A DNA stretch of 64,000 nt from Sipunculus nudus. Its lineage: Eukaryota > Annelida > Sipuncula > Golfingiida > Sipunculidae. The translations under genes were made by a program, and so were the position numbers. Shown in pieces: positions 46,955 to 58,198 of the stretch (position 1 is its first letter; every line of letters begins with the position of its first letter). The stretch lies in the NCBI GenBank assembly GCA_026874595.1, contig CM049313.1, positions 22,810,008 through 22,874,007 on the forward strand, written 5' to 3'. Below the pieces are notes generated by a model that worked only from the letters and a program-made list of their open reading frames with translations, made no database searches and was not told where the DNA came from.

Positions 46955-48667
46955 ATGACCAGGAAGAGGTATTCAAACACATTTAAAGTTATTGCCGTGT
47001 TGTTCATTCTTCTGGATATATATACGGTGAACGCTTCAGGTAAAGATAATGTTAAAGAATCAGGTTTACTTCTTTGGGAGTCTAAAGGAACACTTAATAC
47101 AAACTCAAGCTCTGCTCTGAATGACAGCTGGCAATCCCCTCTATTTACAGAGGTAGACATATACATATATGTGACATTTGGAGCACATCTCTGCAGCGAC
47201 TGCATATCTGATCTTTCTCCTCAGTGTTGCCCGGTTATAGAGCTATTTTACCAGGGAGCTTTCGAAATAAATAGGAGCGCCTCATGTGAAGATTTGTTCA
47301 GGATTCGTTCCAATTTCCCAGGGGGTGAAAACTGGAGTAACCTTTTGGATCCAAGAGTAGCAAATACAGGCTGCATTAAAGATTCATCTTTAGTAAAATG
47401 CAGGAAACGTATATCCATAGGCACAGGCGCCCCATGTAGACTCGCATGGGCTTTTACGTCATGCAAAAGTCGGGAAGGACTTAAATTGAACTATTCTATT
47501 GGGTTTTATCAAATTAATCACAAAGGAAAAAGATGTGAAAACTTGATACCTCGGTTAGCTGAAATTTGTGGCAATTCGACCGGGAATCAGATCATGGTGC
47601 CCGGTGCGTTAGGCTTTGTGACTCAAGATGCATTGCTTGAATCCCTTGGGAGTTTTAAATTTATATTGAAAGGGGTTTTTGAGCAATGTCACCCCGACGC
47701 TCTCCACACAGCATGTTTAGCCGTGTTGCCGGGATGCGTAAATGGATCCAGCTTCTTCCCCTGTCGTGAACAATGTGAGAAAATTGTGACATTGTGCACG
47801 GCTTCTCTGCCATTTAATGACCTTCGCGTGCACTGTAGGGTATTTGCTTCCAAAGATAGTGGTGCTTTGTGTTATTATAATGCTGATGAATGTTCCAATC
47901 TTGAACCACCTAATCATGGGATGGTAAATATAACAGCAATAGAACAACGAAAGATGGCGGTCTACTCATGCCACACAGGATATTTACTAACATCTAAATC
48001 CATACGTGAATGCGTCCCACCTGGAACTTGGAACGGAACTACACCTGCATGTATCTGGAACAATACAAAACATCGGGATCCGCCTAAATTCATAATATAT
48101 GTAACGGTACCTGTGTGTATACTGGTTGTCCTCTCGTGTGTGACGGGTATTACCGTGTTGTGGAAGCGTGGATGTTTCAAGCGAAACTTAAAAAGCATGC
48201 ACACAGCTCCGTTTGTAAATAACCTATACAAGTATGATGTGTTCATCAGTTACAGTTCATGGGATAAGGAATTTGTTGAAGTTGAGTTTTTAGGGAAACT
48301 GGAAGCGTTGCAAGATCCGCCATTGCGAGTATGTCTTCACGGGAGGGACTTTATCCCGGGAGAGTATATCATCAACAACATCATAAAAGCCATTGGCGGG
48401 AGTGCATCATGTTTCATCATGCTGTCACGTCATTACATACAGAGTCCGTGGTGCACGGAGGAGTTCAGTATAGCTTACAGTCGCATGATCAATGACAAAC
48501 TCCCCAAATACTCGTTACAAATAATAATACTCGATGATATACCGTTAAAGGAGATGCCTGTCCAGTTTAAAGGATTCTGTCAGTCTGTGACGTATATTAA
48601 ACACAGTGATCCAGATTTCTGGGAAAAAGTGGTCGATGTCGCAAGGCTAGTTTGTGGTAACAGATAA
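46955..48667 (+). CDS. Frizzled-CRD/Sushi/TM/TIR receptor, intact (570 aa)
   Basis: Single-pass membrane receptor, uninterrupted over 570 codons in one exon. Residues 1-27 are a signal peptide (FKVIAVLFILLDIYTVNA). Residues about 80-175 form a cysteine-rich region of no known family. Residues 194-306 match a Frizzled-type CRD with ten cysteines (194, 205, 245, 254, 261, 270, 274, 281, 294, 306), including the PCREQC signature. Residues 313-366 are a Sushi/CCP module (cysteines 313, 339, 353, 366; GTWNGTTPAC). Residues 379-403 are the transmembrane helix. Residues 426-566 are a TLR-type TIR domain with box 1 YDVFISYS, box 2 RDFIPGE and box 3 FW. It should bind an extracellular ligand and signal through TIR adaptors; ligand and pathway are unknown. 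The start ATG is shared with its paralogues and sits directly before the signal peptide. Confidence 0.92.
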   Translation: MTRKRYSNTFKVIAVLFILLDIYTVNASGKDNVKESGLLLWESKGTLNTNSSSALNDSWQSPLFTEVDIYIYVTFGAHLCSDCISDLSPQCCPVIELFYQGAFEINRSASCEDLFRIRSNFPGGENWSNLLDPRVANTGCIKDSSLVKCRKRISIGTGAPCRLAWAFTSCKSREGLKLNYSIGFYQINHKGKRCENLIPRLAEICGNSTGNQIMVPGALGFVTQDALLESLGSFKFILKGVFEQCHPDALHTACLAVLPGCVNGSSFFPCREQCEKIVTLCTASLPFNDLRVHCRVFASKDSGALCYYNADECSNLEPPNHGMVNITAIEQRKMAVYSCHTGYLLTSKSIRECVPPGTWNGTTPACIWNNTKHRDPPKFIIYVTVPVCILVVLSCVTGITVLWKRGCFKRNLKSMHTAPFVNNLYKYDVFISYSSWDKEFVEVEFLGKLEALQDPPLRVCLHGRDFIPGEYIINNIIKAIGGSASCFIMLSRHYIQSPWCTEEFSIAYSRMINDKLPKYSLQIIILDDIPLKEMPVQFKGFCQSVTYIKHSDPDFWEKVVDVARLVCGNR

Positions 48668-51600
48668 ATAGATCAATAGAATAATTGATTCAAATCAGCC
48701 TTAGTTCTTTGCAGAATTGATGCCACTCATGTCAATTGCCTTTTTTCTTGTTTATCCTGATTAATTCATTTTTAAACTCTTTGAACTCCATTCGCACAGA
48801 ACTTTTGCAGTTTATAGATGCAGGATCGACGACATTAAAAACAGGATCATGCATGGTGTTTAGATGAGCTGAAACTCATAAGGTCAACGAGGTCAAATAC
48901 ACAGCCCTTTGATTACGGGGGGGGGGGTTATTTCCATATATCCATCTTCATCAATACAAATACTCAGTTTAGCTTGCAGTTGCTTTGCAAAGCGAGCACT
49001 CGCAGGAAACCTCACAAATCTGCCCTATTAAATACCTTCTCCGGGAATAATTTATCATTTTCAAAAGCATTTGATACATAAAATATGATCAACCAAAACC
49101 TAAATTTCAAAGTCGCATATGAGTATAGTTCCTTTTGGATATGGTCCTTTAAAATTTTGGAGAAGATTGGTGAAAAACCGTTATTGTTCATCGTATCCTG
49201 TTCCTACTTTAATGCCCGTGGGGAAGGAGGCACGTGGAGGTTGAAGCGTTTTTTATACATTTACAGTTGGCATACCTTTTTTAATGCACTTTCTAAGCTA
49301 CGACGAGTGAAAAATCATCGTTTAAAGTGCTTTTCCGTCCGGCCTGGATGTGCCTTATATATCTTTTTAAATATGGTTTATTCTCAAGTCTGATCTGTGG
49401 GTAATATTTATTACTGAACTTATTCCAAGGGTTTACACTCTTTAGTCAATTATATCGCTCAGTTGCGTGCGTCAAGGGAAGGCTTTCAGTACAACTTGGC
49501 GACCGCAAACATCCAGTTTCATTTGCAAAGTCTCGAGACTTTTTTGTAATCTGTGTCATCCCGCGATCTAATCAACAAACCACTCCGTATTATGTATTTT
49601 CCTGCATTCCTATAATCCTTTGATGTTTCTTAACATCAAGTATCACAAGAACAGTGGCCAAACTGTCTTATAAGGGAGCATATGTTCACTTGTTCCACAT
49701 AGCTCACCTGGACATTGTTCAAAGTTACACTGTTTATAATTAAAGGGTACTAATTCTGCATATATGAGGTCCACAGTGACGCCATAGTCCCCACGACCTG
49801 CTGTCAGCTGCAATGCTGGTGAGAAAGAAAATGAGCTGCTGACCCAGCATACCATGTTTGCTGTATAGTGTTTTACTATTGCCTTTATTGCTGTGCCTTC
49901 ACCTTTGTTATTTCATGTATCTTTATGGTTAAATTCCACTTGCAAAGTTCTTATCCAAACATTAAATAAACTCACAACCTGTGATTGTGATAGGGTGCAC
50001 TAACAGATTAAAGGAGGGGCAGGAATTAGCTTCTTTATTATGTATGTACATATAACTATAACGTCATACAGTTATCCAGTTGGCATTATGAGTTATTGTC
50101 ACCTACATGATGTCCACTTTGAATTCTCAATCATTTAGTTAGCTGCAAATTTATTTTTAGTCATGTTATATTGTGTTATCTAATTCTCAAAATGAATATA
50201 TATATATATATATAATATACATTATACATTATACATTATACATATTACATATTACATATATACATACATAATACATATAATATACAAATATTCAAAATAT
50301 CTAATACATATAATTTACATATAGATATGGGACTCTGTAAATTTTTTGAGACTGATGAAATTGGAGATGCGGTCCTAGTGTACCAGATTTAAAGATTTAA
50401 GAAATAATTTTTAATATTTATACAGGATTTTCCACAAATATATAGATGGGCATATCCATATTTGGAGAATACAGAATCGCAAGTAACAATCGGACTTAGG
50501 TATATATTTAGGTATATATTCTAAAGTAAAGAGAATAAGACAGGAAAACATCTCAGAAAATAATAGTTCATAAAGTAGTACTTTGAATGAATATTTACTG
50601 AAAACTGTAATTTATGTATAATTGAAAATGGTAAACATATATTTACATTTGTGTTTATCAGTGCTATTCTTCTCTGCGACATCACAATCTTTTAAACTAA
50701 TTTAATACATATTTGCACAAAGCGATGTCAAACTAGTTTACATTTATATGTTACTTATGTTATTTGTACTTTGGGCCATGAGGCCTTTCTACATTAAATC
50801 ATTTTGTTGCTGTCAATGAAATATTTGTGTATAAAATATCTAATATATATATATAAAATATAATCTTTAGGTGTATATAAAAAAAATCTAATGTACAAAA
50901 TGAGTATATATATAATAAATATAATTTTTAATATTTAATATAATTTTTTTGTATATATAATTATTTAATTTGTATATATATAATAACATATATATATCAT
51001 ATATATATGTATATATAATATATATATATAAATTATTTGTATTTTATATGTATATATATAATATGTAAATGCTCAGACAGGTTGGACTGTATATTGAATT
51101 ATATAAATATATAGCCCTGTTAATGAATGCAATTTATCAGTTATGATTTACGCAGTTTAATAAAATCATTTTGGTTTATCAAGCTTTTCATTCATACTTT
51201 GTGTTGGTACGACCTTTGTCTTGAGGAAGCACATCGGGCTCGTTTCTTCAATACTTTTGTACAAAAGAGTCTGAACATTTCCAAACTTGAAGTAATTATA
51301 CCACTGTAGGGACTTGCATGTCTTGTTGGGTTCATTTAAAAAATTATTTTGGCCGGTAAATATGCTAGTGTCAAGACTGTGATTTGTTTTACGCCGAAAA
51401 GCGCAAGACAATCATGGGACTTGCGGTAGTGGTGCCAGGCGAACTTTCTGTGATTAATACTTACGGCGAGTGTCAGGATTAAGCAAGACACTGTGAATTT
51501 GTGTAAACATATAAACTAGGGATTATTGTAACTTACGTGTGGAATTCCTCTCCAGAGAACTGTAAGTTTTATTTTAAAATATGTTTATTGTTTGTGTAAC

Positions 51601-51675
51601 AAACGCCTTTCCTATCTTTTTGAGTGTATGTGCGGGCTAAAGCTGGTTTAGTTCATCGTTTTAAAGAACCTGGAA
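48668..51675. repeat. Shared downstream DNA of unit 4
   Basis: Matches 26051-26410 and 28841-31885 without the LINE, and (inverted) parts of 17400-20400. AT-rich palindromic text fills 50190-51060. The frame 49085-49393 overlaps DNA whose paralogue is not open in the same way, so it is not called. The small secreted-peptide gene is missing here, apparently deleted between about 51310 and 51380. Confidence 0.7.
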
Positions 51676-52066
51676 AGTCTTTCGGGGATGGGACAACTTG
51701 AATAGCGCTTAATGAATATAAGTGTTCTGAAACGCTATGGCATCGATTAGACAAAACTGATCAAAAGAAATAGAACATGACCAATATTTATCTTTTAAAA
51801 ACACTTTAACACTATCACTTTCACTATGAGATAATGAGAAATCTGATTTCTGGAATTAGAAACAAAATCAGTGTTAGGCCAAAAAAATAAAAGTATGGTT
51901 CTCAGGCACCGCCCGCGTCAATTTTAACAACCCCTCCATCCCCACCCCCCACGCATAAAAAATTTATATTTTGGTTTTATCTTTCAAGAAGACTAATAAT
52001 ACAATTTATGTAGTGCTTTAACCTGTTTAGCAAAAAAAATTGTTATTTTCATGCTTTTCTGACCTC
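51676..52066. other. No gene seen
   Basis: AT-rich spacer between the end of unit 4 and the inverted host block. Confidence 0.5.
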
Positions 52067-52376
52067 CAGGACCTTAACTCCTGACTGAATCCGATGCCCT
52101 CCGACTAAATTGTCTGTGATTCATTACCGGGGCATTATTGGCTGAGCCTACTTATAGTGTGGGATTGAGGGGTTGTCTATTAAGAGTATATGGAATATCC
52201 TACAAAATGTTATTTCTCGGGCGAGACCACGTGTAATCTGTCAGGCATTGACAGATAAATGTTTATTGAAAATTGGGGATTAAGTCCAAAAATCAAGGTG
52301 GAATAAAAGTATGAGTAATATGCCGACTAATATAAATAAAGTTGTATATAGATTTGTATTTACAAACAGGCCTTTC

Positions 52377-52805
52377 TCATAACCAGCTTCTGTAGCTCAG
52401 GGGTAGAGCGTAGGACTAAAAGCTGGGAGATCGTGGGTTCGAATCTCAGCAGAGACTGTGATTGTTTTTTACGGTCACAGCCACCCAGGATGAGCGCTCT
52501 TCAGGCTTAATGGAAAGGTTGTGCCCCACAGCCATGTATCACTCACATAAGAGTGCGTCTTTGGGGGTTTCCTCGGTGTTATGATCCAGCAATGGGGATG
52601 ATAACACACCCAGGACCCGCAGGTGCGGTAGACACCGGGCTGGGTGACACCAGGATAAAAAATAAAATGATAGGAAGCAAGTCCTACCGCCCTGTCAAGT
52701 AGTCCCAAACCGAAATGGAAATTCTGCAAATGTACATATTTAGGTTTAGAATTAGATGTGTCAGCATTAGGACGATCGAGGCGGTTACATCCATTAAAAA
52801 AATCA
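52377..52805 (+). mobile_element. tRNA-derived SINE insertion
   Basis: About 430 bp absent from the matching place in the other copy of the host block (near 15870). It starts with a tRNA-like head: box A TAGCTCAGGGGTAGAGCG at 52393-52410 and box B GGGTTCGAATCTC at 52435-52447, the internal promoter of RNA polymerase III. The anticodon stem does not pair, so it is not a working tRNA gene. The tail near 52655-52670 is A-rich. Ends are set by comparison with the other copy. Confidence 0.7.
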
Positions 52806-53557
52806 GTCCCTCCTCAACCAATGTGCTAAATTACTTGAAACCTTTTAGATTTCCCACTGACGGTGAACACGCGTTCGATTGGAAGTCAATCACATATTCT
52901 TATTGTGTAGCAAAATATTAATTAAGGTTAATCTTTCATTTTATATATTAATAGTACAGCAGTAGGCCAAAAATGAGTTAAGTTACTCAACAACTTTGTT
53001 TTGCTAGTACCAGGAAGTGATCCTTCTTTAACAATGCAGGCGTCAAAAGCAAATTTAAAAGCACCTTCAAGTGCATACATTATAGGCCTATTATAATATA
53101 GGGATTTTCCGTTATTCAGCTTTTTAGTTTGTTGATACCCCCCCCCCCCCCCCCCCCATGACACCAAACTGTCTCCGCAGATAGATTTAAGCCTGGGCGA
53201 TGTCCTTGGAATAACTTTCATGTCGCATCCCTGTGCCATCATCGGACCCGACCGGTTGATTTTTTTCACAGTTTCTCGAAACCGTTCATTGGGGCTATTA
53301 TACGTACACACTAAAACCAGGATAGGACGGGTCGCATGTCAGAATTATGAGTATGCCACCAGGAGGTTACACTTATGTCACCACGTGGCTGCAGATAACA
53401 CTGGCTACCATTGTATGGTCTATACCTATACCACACATACATATCCCTTTTGAAATGCTACACAGAGCTTTGAATACCTAGCAGGGATTTCTAAAGCAGA
53501 AAATTCAATGTACCGTATCTCCACAGTGGTGGAAAAGCAGGAAAGATACATCAATCA

Positions 53558-53640
53558 TATATATATATATATATATATATATTTATTTATATATAAAGTC
53601 AGATAATGTAAGTCATTTGATCATATACTTCCTAATCTTT

Positions 53641-53692
<52 letters not shown>

Positions 53693-53696
53693 TATC
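53558..53696. repeat. AT microsatellites around the empty site
   Basis: AT runs at 53558-53582 and 53645-53690 flank the sequence that corresponds to the retrotransposon target. Confidence 0.85.
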
Positions 53697-53993
53697 ATTT
53701 GAACAATACACCTTTCACAGTGACATCATTACATTCCTGTTAGTTTATTTTATTCCAGTTAGAATAAAATGTATTACCATGAATGGAATACGGCGGCCGC
53801 GTGAGGAGTGCAAATAACTGCCTGTATGCTATGTTAGTGTTTGATATTCACGCTTTTTTTGCCAAAAGAAACTGGTATAAGCTGAATATCCGTCGTTATG
53901 TATAACACATGTTTCGTATTACAATATAATGCGATATGTGTTAGCGTATTCCGAAATGTATTTTCATTGTATTAGAATTAAATTAAGAAATTG

Positions 53994-53998
<5 letters not shown>

Positions 53999-54078
<80 letters not shown>
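53999..54078. repeat. Compound (TA)n(GA)n microsatellite
   Basis: A TA run of about 35 bp followed by a GA run of about 44 bp. Confidence 0.95.
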
Positions 54079-54080
<2 letters not shown>

Positions 54081-54084
54081 TATG

Positions 54085-54215
54085 AATACCCATGCTGGTT
54101 CATTGTTTTATAGATGGAAAGGGTATACACAGAAAAGTGGTTAACTGGCAGTGGGATTCCAACCCAAGATCTTCCGATTTCCGGTGCGGCTGCCTTAGAC
54201 CTCTTGGCCATGTCA
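54085..54215 (-). repeat. tRNA-derived repeat, minus orientation
   Basis: Reverse-strand box A TGGCCAAGAGGTCTAAGGC (54192-54210) and box B GGGTTGGAATCC (54154-54165) resemble Ser/Leu-type tRNA promoters. The same text recurs at 54427-54643. Confidence 0.6.
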
Positions 54216-54372
54216 GATCCCCAACCCCTCTGTGTATTTGTAAACTTTTATATAAAGCCATCAGTTTTCCCTGCTGCATGCAAATGTTGCCGTGCCGACA
54301 TGTGTGGTGGGTGAGACTATGGCGTCACTACCATGACGTCACTTCGCTAGTTCCTATAAAAGTGTAACAATG

Positions 54373-54373
<1 letters not shown>

Positions 54374-54408
<35 letters not shown>
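54374..54408. repeat. (AT)n microsatellite
   Basis: A 35-bp AT run. Confidence 0.95.
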
Positions 54409-54412
<4 letters not shown>

Positions 54413-54437
54413 GGCATATATATATAGATGTATGAAT

Positions 54438-54643
54438 AGCCATGCTGGTTCATTGTTTTATAGATGGAAAGCGTATACACAGAAAAGTGGTTCACTGGCA
54501 GTGGGATTCGAAAAGATCTTGGCCAAGAGGCCTAAGGCAGCCGCACCGGAAATCGGAAGATCGTGGGTTAGAATCCCACTGCCAGTGAACCACTTTTCTG
54601 TGTATACCCTTTCCATCTATAAAAAAAATGAACCAGCATGGCT
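54438..54643 (+). repeat. Palindrome formed by the tRNA-derived repeat
   Basis: Arms of about 72 bp at 54438-54509 and 54571-54643 are reverse complements with few mismatches, separated by about 60 bp. The spacer and right arm contain a plus-strand box A (54520-54538) and box B (54565-54577). The whole region could fold into a long hairpin. Confidence 0.85.
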
Positions 54644-54644
54644 A

Positions 54645-54655
54645 TATATATATAT

Positions 54656-54704
<49 letters not shown>
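54645..54704. repeat. (TA)n(CA)n(TA)n microsatellite
   Basis: TA, CA and TA runs follow each other next to the palindrome. Confidence 0.9.
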
Positions 54705-54710
<6 letters not shown>

Positions 54711-54799
54711 ACACCATATAAAGCCATCAGTTCTGCTAGCTGCACGCAAAAGTCACCGTGCCGGTATTTTAGACCCCAAAGTATGTCCAATTAATGTGT

Positions 54800-57245
54800 T
54801 AAGACGTTAACATTGATTTTTTTGGGATACACTACCCTTTTAGGCCTTATAAAGACATCCGCGTCATAACGCATGGCAACCGCGGACACGTAGCCTTGAT
54901 CAGGGCGTAGGGGTATGTAAATGCCTATAGCACGCTTAATATTTGACATATTCACTTCAAATAAACTGTGTTGAAATTGCACATAGCCGGAAAACGTCAC
55001 TGATAAAAATAATCATAAAAATGTATTTTATTACTTTGTTGATTAACAAATTAATTACAATACATATGAAATACCCTGAAAAAAACATTGAATTTGACGG
55101 GCTTTTGTTTAACCTTTCCAAACAGAAGTCATTTTTTGAGAAGATGTTCACTAGATGATGAATTTCTAGTGCATTAATACATAGTAATTGACACTCCTTG
55201 AAATCCTCATGATAAAATTATGAATATTTGACCTGAACAGATGAATGAATGACCAGCTGTTAAGTCTATTTTATAGTACTCTTTGTATATAAGATGAATG
55301 TGGTGTCCCATTTTCCTCTCCATGCAGAGGCACTTGAATATGACTGTAACAATGAACAAATATTCTTCGGAACATGAAGGTGTAAATTGGCTTTAAAAAT
55401 AATGAAGGTCGTCGCGTGAGTCATTTTGAACACATAATAATCATAAAAATTAATCGTAATAATTTTTTTTTTAAATTTGAGACCCAAAATCGAAGACCAA
55501 ATATTGACAAAATAACGTTATTACCGTGGAAGTCTAAGCTCAGTGCATTAGACCCGTACAGTACGGGATAAGTAGTGTGTTGTACCACAATATTCCCACA
55601 AGGTTTAGAGTTTTGTCAAAGGAGAAAGAACAAGAAAGCCTGTCCGACGGTTTCAATTATCATTCATAATTATAAATTGATCAGCTTAATAATTTTATCT
55701 TGTTTTGTTTGATCTTTTTATTTGTTGATTTATTTTTATTTCATGTTTATTTTAATTATATCATAACTTGGTTAAAAGTCCGCATGCTCCTACTATGTCT
55801 TTTTCAATGCGATCGTAAATAATGCATGGTAGGATGAGGTATGTGTATTAACAGCAGCAGGGAAGCAGAGGAGCGGTGGTTTTACAATAACATTTTACCA
55901 AACAGGGACGGGTATCTTTTGACCGTTTAATATTTATGATTTTCGATTTTTTTACATGGTCACAATTGCATTGCTCTTATTCTAATTCTTAGGCCATTGC
56001 CACAATTGCAGCTTACTTTCAGTATTTGATCTTTGAGATCTGAAAAGATCAATAAATTTCAATGGGCCCCCAGCTGTGGAACTGACTATACTTGTTATAA
56101 TTAAGTGAAACAACTCCTTATTACATTACTTTGTTTACACTTTATTGTATTATATATTGTTGTTACATTATAATAATCATTATATATTGATTATTTTGAT
56201 TATATTTAATACTACAATTTTACATATTTTATCCAAAATATTATACTTTATATATTTATAACTCGTTATTTACGTTAATGGTTATTATTTCCTTTATATA
56301 CAAGCGACCTAGCGTGGGACATTTAACGGGTCCGATATTCTGGGAGGGAGAGACAACTCCCGGGCCGAATAGAACACTGGAAATTCGTACCCCCCCCCCC
56401 CCTCACAGAGAGGTAAGTTGCAGATTTGTTTCCAGTTGATAACTCCAGTTTGGGTAGACAGATTGGCCAAAACTTGATCACAGGACCCATATTTTGAAAA
56501 AGATCATATTCTTATACAACAATTCAGCTGAGCGTCGAGACCCATTGGTCCTTATTTTTTAACCCTTAGGTCCATCTAGGCACAGAATATGTTTAAATTA
56601 TGTGTTCAGATAGCGCCATACATTACTTCTGACCAGACAGGTCTAGGATTTGAAGATATCTTCAAAAACATTCAAAACCTTGCTTCCATTTCTCCTAACC
56701 CTATTTTAGGCCAAATACCAGGAATCTAAACTTTTCTCAACTCTTGACATTGGTGAAGGAGCCGGTGCGGACCGTTGCATGTTGCAGTCAACGTGATCGG
56801 CTCGAATCCCGACTGCATCCTTTTGTTCGCTCATTCGAATGTGTTTACCTATTTACATTCTTGTCTGTAGATCCACAAGGGACTCGTGACGACATCTACT
56901 AGAGTTTAACTACGGGAACTTTGCCGCTTTTGAGAGCCTCTCTGCTACTGGAAGCATCATAAGCTGCACCACAATTAACAAAACTGGCTTTGCAGAATCG
57001 CCGTGCCTATTTTTCTTTAATCAACATTTTGAAAGGGATGAAAACAATGGCTCTATATAAATGTTTCCAGCTTGCCTCTTGCTTAAAAATATCTTCTTGT
57101 GTATTATAAATACACAATGCCGATCATTATGTGTGTTAAAATGTGTTTTAAAATTACGATGGTGACATTATACCGATGTCATGCAGAGCCTATGTAGGTC
57201 GGGCCTCGGATATGGACTTTTTTGGTCTGAAACAATGTTAAGTAT
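54800..57245. other. No gene seen
   Basis: AT-rich DNA. At 56762-56825 a short tRNA-like stretch ends GGCTCGAATCCCGACTGCATCC followed by TTTT, with a box-B-like core but no convincing cloverleaf; it is probably a SINE remnant. A poly(C) run is at 56391-56402. Confidence 0.45.
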
Positions 57246-57249
57246 ATCC

Positions 57250-57480
57250 TTAGCGGTGCCATTTTCTTCATTTTCTTATAAGTGTATAAAAGTCCTGATA
57301 GTTTACTTTTTTCTCTTTACGAAATCGAAATGAAGTCGTACTTGAGTCGTACATTACTGATTCTGCGAAACAATTTATGACAATAATGTTTCAAGATCCT
57401 TATAGACATATATGACAACTGTAGACATATGTAGATCCTTATAGACATATATGAGCTCTGTATCCATTTGTAGTTTTTAC
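57250..57480 (+). repeat. Remnant of receptor upstream unit
   Basis: 57320-57400 resembles 45775-45870 (gatgaagtc, cgagtcgt, actgattctg, tttatg). A local duplication of 'gatccttatagacatatatg' follows. Confidence 0.5.
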
Positions 57481-58117
57481 CAGTATCAGCTAATGCAATT
57501 CATACGCTATATAGGAAGGATCCTTACACGGAAAGATAAGTATTGTGGTAGCCGTGTTCAAATCTGTGTACAAATAAAATTATTATTCAATAGGCCGTTA
57601 ACGGATTTTCGAATATTTTTTTTTTTTTTTTTTTTATATTGTTCATTTTTTTTCCAGACTGATCGTCCGATTCTACATTACTGTTCATTCTGCCATCTGC
57701 AGTCAAGATTGACCTGGCCTGTCAGTCAAAGTCAGAATCCTAGTACATGGGCCCTCAATCGCAGTTACCTGAAGATTGTAGACCCGACTCTGGACTGTTG
57801 TACAGGTTTGGATACCATACTTTGATTCCATTGCAAAGGATTTGCATGTATAGATGTTGCATTTAGGTTTAAATGCATAGTTGAAAACATCTGATAATTT
57901 TCAAATGCAAATGCACGTTAAGTTCTAAATCGTTGTCTCGGATCAATAATCAAAAGAAAAAGTTTTTTTTCTTATTTTTAAAGGATAGGTCCATGACCTG
58001 TTTATGGCAAGATCGCACGCATGCATACATCTAGTTTAATAATTATTATTATACCCTGGCAGGCTTCAGCAGCTCCGTAGATTAGATTACTCATTATGAT
58101 ATCCTCACATATCTTGA

Positions 58118-58178
58118 TATCCAATGGCAAATTAAAGGTCAAGGGCTGATACACCTTTCCTTTAATTTGCATTGGATA
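58118..58178. other. Inverted-repeat hairpin (about 61 nt)
   Basis: TATCCAATGGCAAATTAAAGG pairs, with one bulged base, with CCTTTAATTTGCATTGGATA; the loop is about 20 nt. It lies just left of a TIR element. Confidence 0.6.
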
Positions 58179-58198
58179 GCATTTAATCGTATTTGCTA

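Larger units (their letters stand above)
52067..54040 (-). repeat. Inverted copy of the host block, lacking the gypsy element (empty site)
   Basis: Reverse complement of 2484-3394 joined to 15301-16185. The retrotransposon insertion point corresponds to the AT-rich stretch near 53560-53605, where the two halves are continuous. It carries a truncated copy of the TGTAGG LTR (52067-52204), a SINE insertion (52377-52805) and a poly(C) run at 53139-53158. Confidence 0.8.

Noticed and set aside
49085-49393. 102-codon gene downstream of the intact receptor
   Set aside because: The paralogous DNA at 28890-29200 is not open in a corresponding frame; it is likely non-coding unit DNA.
52387-52458. tRNA gene
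   Set aside because: Boxes A and B are good, but the anticodon stem and acceptor do not pair well and a SINE body follows.
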